This document shows, in pieces, positions 10,185 through 17,400 of a stretch of DNA of 64,000 nt. The stretch lies in assembly GCA_029882975.1 (NCBI GenBank), contig JAOUJW010000001.1:310001-374000 (forward strand), in the 5' to 3' direction. The notes beneath the pieces are model-generated. The model did not search any database, had not been told where the DNA came from, and saw nothing but the letters and a program-made list of their open reading frames with translations. The stretch is from Gammaproteobacteria bacterium (lineage in GTDB: Bacteria > Pseudomonadota > Gammaproteobacteria > SZUA-152). How positions within the stretch are numbered: position 1 is the first letter of the stretch; each line of letters begins with the position of its first letter. Both the position numbers and the translations under genes were made by a program.

Positions 10185-10445
10185 ATGAATCGATTACTTA
10201 TAGCCCTATGTATTTTTCTTTTTGCCGGCGGAGTATTAACAAGCTGTCAAAATTCAAAAGAAATATCAACACAAATAAATGTATTGACAACAGAAGTAAA
10301 AACTTTAAATACTCGGGTAAATGCTTATAGCGACACAACCTGCGACATTTTAAACCGTATGTTCAAAGGCGATAAAGATGGCTTTGATGCATACAAAGAA
10401 TCTAAGAAGCCCCATTTGGACTATTGCCAGTGGCAAAATTTGTAA
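10185..10445 (+). CDS. Small lipoprotein with coiled coil, linked to TPS locus
   Basis: 86 residues, ATG with AAGGAG Shine-Dalgarno, only 20 bp after tpsA2, so probably in the same transcript. A lipoprotein signal peptide ends in the lipobox LTSC (Cys21). Residues 25-50 have heptad spacing (STQINVLTTEVKTLNTRV) suggesting a coiled coil. The C-terminal part, CDILNRMFKGDKDGFDAYKESKKPHLDYCQW, is written here only by its key points: two Cys about 28 residues apart and a DGFDAYKE core. The same module ends the frameshifted lipoprotein at 10663-11368. Not a family I recognise; possibly anchors or stabilises the exoprotein at the cell surface. A 11-bp-stem hairpin follows. Confidence 0.7.
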   Translation: MNRLLIALCIFLFAGGVLTSCQNSKEISTQINVLTTEVKTLNTRVNAYSDTTCDILNRMFKGDKDGFDAYKESKKPHLDYCQWQNL

Positions 10446-10461
10446 AACACAGGCACAAACC

Positions 10462-10492
10462 AGCTTGTGGGCACCAATCAAGCCCACAAGCT
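10462..10492. terminator. Perfect 11-bp hairpin after the small lipoprotein gene
   Basis: AGCTTGTGGGC (10462-10472) and GCCCACAAGCT (10482-10492) are exact reverse complements with a nine-base loop. No T-run follows, so it is an mRNA 3'-end stabiliser or a weak, possibly Rho-assisted terminator, not a classic intrinsic one. Confidence 0.5.
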
Positions 10493-10662
10493 ATAATCCA
10501 TTACTATTAGATCACACCACACCAAGAAATTGTTCTAACAACATAAATCTCGGTTATATGTCACAACAACTCTGAGACGCACAGCATTCCAAACCCCCAC
10601 TAATTTTAGTAAACTAACTCCGCCACGATGGCTTTTCGATATCCGCTAAAAAAGGATCACAC

Positions 10663-11368
10663 ATGAAAACTTTACTACCCAGCCTATTTGTTTTGTTTAT
10701 TTTTTATCAGCCTGCGACAACGAATCAAGCAACAACGTTAAACAAGGCCAATTTATAGACAGCGCCGTTCAAGGTTTGCGCTATACCTCGGGGAATTTAA
10801 GTGGCACCACGGATGCCAATGGCACTTACAATTACGTGGATGGCAATACCGTACAGTTTTTTGTTGGCGATATTTTGATCGGAGAATCGTTAGGGCAAGA
10901 TATCATCACTCCATTAGATCTCGCGGGCGAACCGGCTAATCTATCCAACCCGGCAGCTATTAACATCGCCCGTTTTCTGCAAACCCTGGATGACGACGGA
11001 AACCCGGACAATGGGATTATTATTCCGGACGCAATCAGTCAAAATGCTTCAGGCGATATAAACTTTAATCAGAGCTTGAGTGTGTTCGAAAATGATAGCA
11101 ATGTTGAAGCAACATTAACGGAATTAGCATCTCTCACCACAGCAATCTCACCAGACCTAAAACCTGCATTGGATGCGGCGATGCATTTAACCCTTTCTTT
11201 GCTCTATAAAGAAGAAATTAAGCGAATTACCATCCAAGTCTATAGTTCAACTTCGAACATATTGTGTGACCTTGTAAATGCTAGATTTAAATATGACAGA
11301 GACGCCTTTGAAGCATATAAAGAAAAATACTCCCCCACCTAGACAATTGTGAGTGGAAATGGGGATAA
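10663..11368 (+). pseudogene. Frameshifted lipoprotein gene sharing the C-terminal module of the 10185 lipoprotein
   Basis: An AAAGGAT Shine-Dalgarno and ATG at 10663 start MKTLLPSLFVLFIF, but the frame then closes within 15 codons. Adding one T to the T-run at 10700-10705 gives MKTLLPSLFVLFIFLSACDN, a perfect lipoprotein signal with lipobox LSAC, and continues through FIDSAVQGLRYTSGNLSG, a domain found in other gammaproteobacterial lipoproteins, to the stop at 11342. At that end, one extra C in the run 11332-11336 would extend the protein by PHLDNCEWKWG to a stop at 11366-11368, matching PHLDYCQW of the upstream small lipoprotein; SNILCDLVNARF also matches its partner. The unshifted open part (10776-11342) encodes 188 residues. 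Two single-base homopolymer losses in one gene mean either assembly error, real decay, or slippage-based switching. Confidence 0.72.
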
Positions 11369-11421
11369 CATTACAATGATTCCATAATAGATTTCATAAC
11401 TTAAATAAAACCATCACATGC

Positions 11422-11445
11422 TTACGGGCACCTCCGTGCCCGTAA
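11422..11445. terminator. Perfect 10-bp hairpin after the frameshifted lipoprotein gene
   Basis: TTACGGGCAC (11422-11431), loop CTCC, GTGCCCGTAA (11436-11445). It lies 54 bases after the reconstructed stop at 11368. There is no T-run, so the termination role is inferred from position only. Confidence 0.5.
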
Positions 11446-11563
11446 ACCCAACGCAACACCTTATACCACTAATGTTTGAATGTATTTCATACAACTCTTT
11501 CTGAACCAATCTACTTAGCCCCTAAATGTTTTACAAATTCGATACAGCGATATATTCGATAGT

Positions 11564-11572
11564 TGTTATACT
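11564..11572 (+). promoter_or_regulatory. Extended -10 promoter candidate for the 11664 membrane protein
   Basis: TGTTATACT fits an extended -10 element (TG-N-TATACT) about 90 bases upstream of the gene at 11664. No good -35 is visible, which extended -10 promoters tolerate. Inference from pattern only. Confidence 0.35.
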
Positions 11573-11663
11573 AATACAAGATTAGCAACCAAGCGTGATC
11601 GCTTTTTGATCAAATCGCTTTTAAAAGGATCAACACCAGAAGTCGAAACAGAGGAATGAGCTA

Positions 11664-12035
11664 ATGACGTATCGCACATCACAATCTGTTGCTATTTGGG
11701 CTTCCTACGGGCTGCACTTACTCATACTCCCGGCGGTTTTGGGTTTAATCATTAATTATTTCAAGAACCGTCAGTACTCTTACATTGAATACGAAGATGA
11801 CTCGGAAGACACGGTTCCGGTGTTTCTGCTGCAAAGCCATCATCAATGGTTGATGCGAACCTTTAATTTCCTTTTGATTATGTTCATGGTGGCGGTAGGC
11901 ACCATGTACTACGGCGTGGGTTACCTCATCGCCATCGCCGCCGTGGTCTGGTGGTTTTATCGAATTTTGCGAGGCATGGTGTCTTTATTAGTCAGCAAAC
12001 CTATGCCCGGTTACATAGGACAAGACACGTATTAA
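11664..12035 (+). CDS. Small integral membrane protein, DUF4870-like
   Basis: 123 residues with three predicted membrane segments: about 13-31 (GLHLLILPAVLGLIINYF), 66-84 (FNFLLIMFMVAVGTMYYG) and 85-102 (GYLIAIAAVVWWFYRI). The charged loop YEDDSEDTVPVFLLQSHHQWLMRTF and the ending RILRGMVSL resemble small conserved membrane proteins of gammaproteobacteria in which a His-x-x-Trp-Leu-hydrophobic-Arg-Thr-Phe segment precedes the second helix. Role unknown; such proteins are often near envelope genes. The next strong terminator is 425 bases downstream, so its transcript may carry a long untranslated tail. Confidence 0.65.
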   Translation: MTYRTSQSVAIWASYGLHLLILPAVLGLIINYFKNRQYSYIEYEDDSEDTVPVFLLQSHHQWLMRTFNFLLIMFMVAVGTMYYGVGYLIAIAAVVWWFYRILRGMVSLLVSKPMPGYIGQDTY

Positions 12036-12460
12036 ACAGTTTCTCCAGTCGTTGTTCAGTAGTTGTTTGTGTTAGGTGTCAGTGAAAGCAGTGTTGTATG
12101 AAGTAGTAGTTAGGCGTAGTGGTAAGTGTAGTGCAAGGCGTGTTAAGTCACCCTTTGTTCGTTTGGTGGTCGCATTACCGGTACTGTAGATGTTGGTGGC
12201 TGTAGAGCGTTCGGCTGTTTGCAAGACACTCTGTGTTACCAGCATCGTTGAAACCCAGAAGTTGGTATTGTGTTAGGTGTCAGTGAAGCAGTAAAAGTTG
12301 TACCCATTGTGTTGTTGTTATTGTGTTAAGCAGTGCAGTTTTACCCATTGTGTTGTTGTTATTGTTGTTTGTGTTAGTGCAGTAGTGGTTTTATGCAGTA
12401 GGATGTCAGGTTTGTAGTACCGCCAATCCTAAAGCTGGCTAGTTTTTCATAGCTGTGCAG
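12036..12460 (+). ncRNA. G/T-rich, ORF-free transcribed tail or small RNA region
   Basis: About 425 bases with no credible reading frame, strongly enriched in G and T on the plus strand. It contains internal direct repeats: GTGTTAGGTGTCAGTGAA near 12069 and again near 12270, and TACCCATTGTGTTGTTGTTA at 12301 and 12342 (offset 41 bases). It ends exactly at a strong intrinsic terminator. The simplest reading is a very long 3' untranslated region of the membrane-protein gene or a separate noncoding RNA; no known RNA family is recognised. Confidence 0.4.
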
Positions 12461-12496
12461 CCTCTCACACTCCCCCTAGTGTGAGAGGTTTTTTTT
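12461..12496 (+). terminator. Strong intrinsic terminator
   Basis: CCTCTCACACT (12461-12471), loop CCCCCT, AGTGTGAGAGG (12478-12488), then eight T. The best plus-strand intrinsic terminator in the window; it closes the transcript that starts upstream of 11664 or within the G/T-rich stretch. Confidence 0.92.
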
Positions 12497-12616
12497 GTTT
12501 TTATGTATCGTTTCCCATCCACTCTTTGTATTTACCCCTTGATTTCCAATAGTATGTTATTGGGTTCTTTTATAAGGACTGGCTTTAAAAAACTAGGGAT
12601 GTTCTTTTCTATAGTT

Positions 12617-13484
12617 GGTCGCCGGGTCCCGCCCCGGCAGGCGGGTTCATTTTCTTTGTACGGACAAAGAAAACGAACCAAAGCTTCCGCTCCTGCTCAC
12701 GCCCCTTGCCTGCATCCATGCAGGCAAAAGAAAACCGCCCGTAAGCACGGAAAGCCTCTGCGCTTCTCGCTTCAATCTGGGAACTGGCCCGACAGGCCAT
12801 CCATGGCCTGACGAGCCAGTCGCGGCATCCTTGCCGCGACCCGTTGGGTTCACAGCTTGAAACTGCGATGCTCGACCGTGCTCCAACGGGATTCAGGGGT
12901 GCGTTCTGGAAGGCTACGGGAAGTATCTTGGTTTTTGTTGCGTTGAGATCTTTGGTGCAAACCAATGCTGAGCACCGGGATAAAAAGTTAGATTGTGACT
13001 GCCCTACTTGGAATGTGGCTCTCTTTTTTCTTAAGTGTTACCGATGTTTTTGGATTTACGTATAACCCATATTCGTGTTCATTTTTCAAATAGGGCGAGC
13101 ACAAACTTGCCAAAGTGACTGTTGCTTAATCTTGGCATGAACAAAAATACATCCGTATCACTAAATAGAGCTACTTAAACCAAACTCTCCGTACGCACCC
13201 CGAATCCCGTTGGAGCACGGCCGAGCATCGCAGGTTCAGACTGAGAAGCCAAAGGCCTGCGGCAAGGATGCCGCAGCTCACTCGTCAGGACAGGGATGAA
13301 GTCTAAAGACGAACAAATGGTGCAGATATTGAGGATCCAACTATTACTCGCCTGTCGAGTGAGTTCCCAGGCTGAGCCGAGAAGCGCAGGAGCCTTCCGT
13401 GCTTACGGGCGGTTTTCTTTTGGTTCGTTTTCTTTGTCCGTACAAAGAAAATGAACCCGTCTGCCGGGACGGGACCCGGCGACC
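12617..13484. mobile_element. 868-bp element with two long inverted arms, no transposase (MITE-like)
   Basis: Both ends are GGTCGCCGGGTCCCG in inverted orientation (12617 and 13484). The left arm, about 12617-12905, and right arm, about 13192-13484, pair over most of their length: shared blocks include CGGGTTCATTTTCTTTGTA, CGGACAAAGAAAACGAACC, AACCGCCCGTAAGCACGG, CTGGGAACT, GCGGCATCCTTGCC and GCTCCAACGGGATTC. The left arm has one extra block of about 44-57 bases (about 12684-12727) and both arms diverge locally. The 286-bp core (12906-13191) encodes no transposase or other recognisable protein. Short open frames across the arms are artefacts of the palindrome. Related repeats with an ACAAAGAAAACGAACCAAA core are scattered in gammaproteobacterial genomes, from general knowledge. 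No clear target duplication is seen. Confidence 0.7.
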
Positions 13485-13615
13485 ATCTTTAAAAGGGGTA
13501 CAATCAAATTGTTAAACCCCAATACCAATTTAGCAAATCCCAATTAAGAATTCCTTTTACTTGCTACTTTGGGCTGTATCAAAAACTGCCTAAACCTATA
13601 AAAGAGACCAAACTC

Positions 13616-14299
13616 TCAACCAAACCTCCCTGTCTTATCCGATGCAATCCGATCCGCCCAACGCGTTGTCTCGGGTAAACGATATTTACCCACGCAGGCC
13701 ATCACCACATCCAATGCCGCCGGCAAATCCACCTTATACCCCGCGGACACATATATGGGCTTAACCCCAACTCGGGTACGCAGAACCGCGCCGATGACCT
13801 CGTCACCATCCAGCAACTCCGCATAGCCCCCCTTCTCTACCGGCACCGGACCGTGCTCACCGATGAAGCGGGTTTTGGCTACGCCGATACTGGCTATCCC
13901 CGTAAGCACGCCCAAATGACTGGCAATACCCAGACGCCGCGGATGGGCGATGCCCTGGCCGTCGCACAGTAAAACATCCGGTGTCAGCGATAACTGCTCC
14001 AGGGCGGGTAAGATGGCCGGTATTTCCCGAAAGGACAAAAACCCCGGCACATAGGGAAAACAGGTTTCGCAGCGAGCGATGCGATACTCCAGCAATTCCA
14101 AATCGGGATAGCGCAAAACCGCTACCGCAGCGCGGGTAATGCGATAATTGTCTTCAAATCCCACATCCACACCGGCCACGGTCTGAAGCGGGCTGGGTAG
14201 CTGGTTTTGCAAAATCACCTGGGACCGCAGTTGCGACTGCATTTCCCTGGCCTGGGCTGTGGATACTTTCCAGTCTATGTCTTTCCAAGTTTTTTTCAT
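13616..14299 (-). CDS. nfi: Endonuclease V (deoxyinosine 3' endonuclease)
   Basis: 228 residues from the ATG at 14299 (TTAGG upstream); an in-frame ATG at 14311 lacks a ribosome site. Hallmarks of the family are present: AGVDVGFE near residue 42 with the first catalytic Asp, YVPGFLSFREIP around 85, and CDGQGIAHPRRLGIASHLG near 113 with the second catalytic Asp and the loop that reads deaminated bases; GVAKTRFIGE and PIYVSAGYKVDLPAA complete the core. The enzyme cuts one base 3' to deoxyinosine (and some uracil or mismatched sites) to start repair. It is divergent from uvrA, 126 bp apart, forming a small repair pair. Confidence 0.95.
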   Translation of the reverse strand: MKKTWKDIDWKVSTAQAREMQSQLRSQVILQNQLPSPLQTVAGVDVGFEDNYRITRAAVAVLRYPDLELLEYRIARCETCFPYVPGFLSFREIPAILPALEQLSLTPDVLLCDGQGIAHPRRLGIASHLGVLTGIASIGVAKTRFIGEHGPVPVEKGGYAELLDGDEVIGAVLRTRVGVKPIYVSAGYKVDLPAALDVVMACVGKYRLPETTRWADRIASDKTGRFG

Positions 14300-14425
14300 A
14301 AGCCTAACCATACCAATGTCAGCAGTTCGTCAGCAAGCATACGATCCAAGCAGCGCAAACCTGGGAACCGGACCTTAAAACCGGGTATCATGCCTGTCCT
14401 GAGAAAAACAAACCAAGAGCTGGCA

Positions 14426-17400
14426 ATGAGCAGTAACGACATCCGCATCAAAGGCGCGCGACAAAATAATCTGAAAAATATCGACCTGAACCTGCCGCTC
14501 AATGAGCTGACGGTGGTCACCGGGGTCAGTGGTTCCGGCAAGTCTTCTTTGGCCTTCGATACCATTTACGCCGAGGGCCAGCGTCGTTATGTGGAGACCT
14601 TTTCCCCCTACGCCCGTCAGTTCCTGGAGCGCATGGACAAACCCCAGGCCGATCGTATCGACGGCATCCCCCCGGCCATTGCCATTGACCAAACCAATCC
14701 CGTGCGCACATCCCGCTCCACCGTGGGCACCATGACGGAATTGAACGATCATCTCAAACTTTTATTCGCCCGTGTCAGCCATCTGCATTGCGGCGGTTGC
14801 GGTCAAGCAGTCAAGCAAGACAGCGCCCGCAGTATTTATGAGCATTTACGTCAACAGCTGCAACCAGATACGCGCATCGCCGTGGTGTTTAAGGTACCTA
14901 TTCCGGAGCAATTCAGCGTTGAAGAAATCCAACAATTTCTGGCGCAACAAGGCTACACCCGCTTTCTCAACGCAGACTCCGCTGACACAGTGAAATTGTT
15001 AGAAGTGGTGCAAGATCGCCTCAAACTCAACGCCGCCAATAAATCCCGTATTATAGAAGCCCTGGAAGCCGCCTTAAAACAAGGCCGTGGTTTTACCCAA
15101 GTGCATTTGTGGGACCAACCCAAAACAAAGCCTTTATTGTTTTCTTCTGACTTGCATTGTCCCGACTGCAATATTCATTACCAGGAAACCACCCCCAACA
15201 GTTTTTCGTTTAATTCTCCTCTGGGTGCCTGTGACACCTGCCGCGGCTTTGGCCGTACCATTGGTATTGATTACGACCTGGTAGTGCCGGACACCAATCT
15301 ATCTCTGGAACAGGGAGCCATCCGCCCCTGGCAAACCGAAAGCTATTACGAATGCCAGGTCGAGCTGTTACGCTTTGCCAAACAACGCGGCATTCCCATA
15401 GACACCCCTTGGAAAAAGCTCAACCGCAGCCAACAACAATGGGTGTTACAAGGAGAAGGCGATTTTGACGACAATGTCTGGTATGGCGTCTCCCGCTTTT
15501 TTGCCTGGCTGGAAACCAAAGCCTATAAAATGCATATTCGGGTGCTATTATCCAAATACCGCAATTACGCTCTGTGCCCCACCTGCGAAGGTGCCCGGCT
15601 AAAACCGGAATCTCTGCTGTGGCGTCTGGGCTCCAAAACCCTGGCGGACAAAGTGAGCAAGCAACGCAGCCGTCATCCCCAGAGTCAACTTAGCGACACT
15701 CAAGTGCGGCAGTTACCGGGGCTTAACCTCCATGACGTGCTGCTATTACCCGTGGAACAATGCCACACTTTTTTTCAACAACTCAAGTTGGGCAGCGGCG
15801 TGGACGAAGCCACGGATATTCTCTTGGGAGAGATTCGCTCGCGTCTGAATTTTTTGGTTAATGTGGGCCTAGCTTATCTGACCTTGGATCGCCAGTCGCG
15901 CACCTTAAGCGGGGGTGAGGTACAACGGATTAACTTAACCACCGCCTTGGGCACGTCTTTAGTCAACACCCTGTTCGTATTGGACGAACCCAGCATTGGC
16001 CTGCACCCTCGCGACATGCAGCGCATTATTGAAGTCATGCAACAACTGAAACAAGCCGGGAATACCCTGTTGGTGGTGGAGCACGACCCGCAAATTATGT
16101 TCTGCGCCGATCGGCTCATCGACATGGGGCCGGGCCCCGGTGACCAAGGTGGCCGTATCGTGTTTAATGGAGCACCGGATAAAATCCTGCGCAACAAACG
16201 CAGCTTGACCGGACGTTATTTAAACGGCGAACTGAGCGTCAGCCCCGAATCCAACCAGCGGAGTAACTCCGGTAAAACACAGCTAGACATACTGGGGGCA
16301 CAACAACACAATCTTAAAAATCTGGATGTGTCCATACCTTTAGGACAACTGGTGTGCCTCTGTGGTGTCAGCGGTTCGGGCAAATCCACTTTAGTACACG
16401 ACATCCTTTACCTGGGCTTACGTAAACTCAAAAACAAACCCATTGAAGCGCCGGGCCAACACAAAAAAATCAGCGGCCACCAACACATTGGCGAGGTTAT
16501 CATGGTGGACCAATCCCCCATTGGCAAAACCACTCGCAGCAACCCCGCCAGTTACGTGGGCGCCCTAAACGGTATTCGCAAACTGTTTGCCACCGAACCT
16601 TTGTCCCAGGAACGGGGGTATACACCCGGCACCTTTAGTTTTAATTCCGGTAACGGTCGCTGCCCTACCTGCAGCGGTAACGGTTTTGAACATGTAGAGA
16701 TGCAGTTTCTCAGTGACGTGTATTTACGTTGCCCCGACTGTGACGGCAAGCGTTTTCGCGATGAAGTGCTGGAAGTAAAACTCTTTCCGCAAAGCCGTAA
16801 TAAAAGCGCTCAGACTCATGCTCTTTCAATCGCCGATGTACTGGAACTGACGGTGGCACAGGCGCTACAGGTGTTTCAAGACTACGACGAGATCCTCAAT
16901 GCCCTGCGACCCTTAAGCGCCGTGGGCCTGGACTATCTGGCCCTGGGACAAGCGGTACCCACCTTAAGCGGCGGCGAATCGCAACGTTTAAAACTGGCAG
17001 GACACCTGGCCAAACAAAAACAAATCCGCGGCGATGACAAGCCCCATTTGTTTTTGTTTGACGAACCCACCACCGGCCTGCACTTCAGTGATATAAAAAA
17101 ATTGCTGGGGGCGTTTGACGAATTGATCCAGGCCGGCCACTCCCTGCTCATTATTGAACACAACCTGGATGTGATTCGCCATAGCGACTGGCTCATTGAA
17201 CTGGGCCCGGAAGGCGGTGCCGCCGGAGGCAAACAGGTGTTTTGCGGCACGCCGGAGCAAATCCTCAAACACAAAACCAGTCATACCGGCCAGGCGCTGT
17301 ATCAATACCAAAAAGCTTTGGCAAACAGTCAATCTTGGGGCAAAACCAATAAAGCAAAAAACAAGTCGGCTCGAAAAACGGCTCAGGGCAACAGCATCAA

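Noticed and set aside
12036-12460. CRISPR-like array in the G/T-rich region
   Set aside because: The direct repeats are of different lengths and spacing, with no uniform repeat-spacer order and no cas genes in the window.
12503-13065. Open frames of 60-118 codons on both strands across the inverted-repeat element
   Set aside because: They lie in the palindromic arms, mirror each other and contain no protein family; such frames are well-known artefacts of this repeat type.
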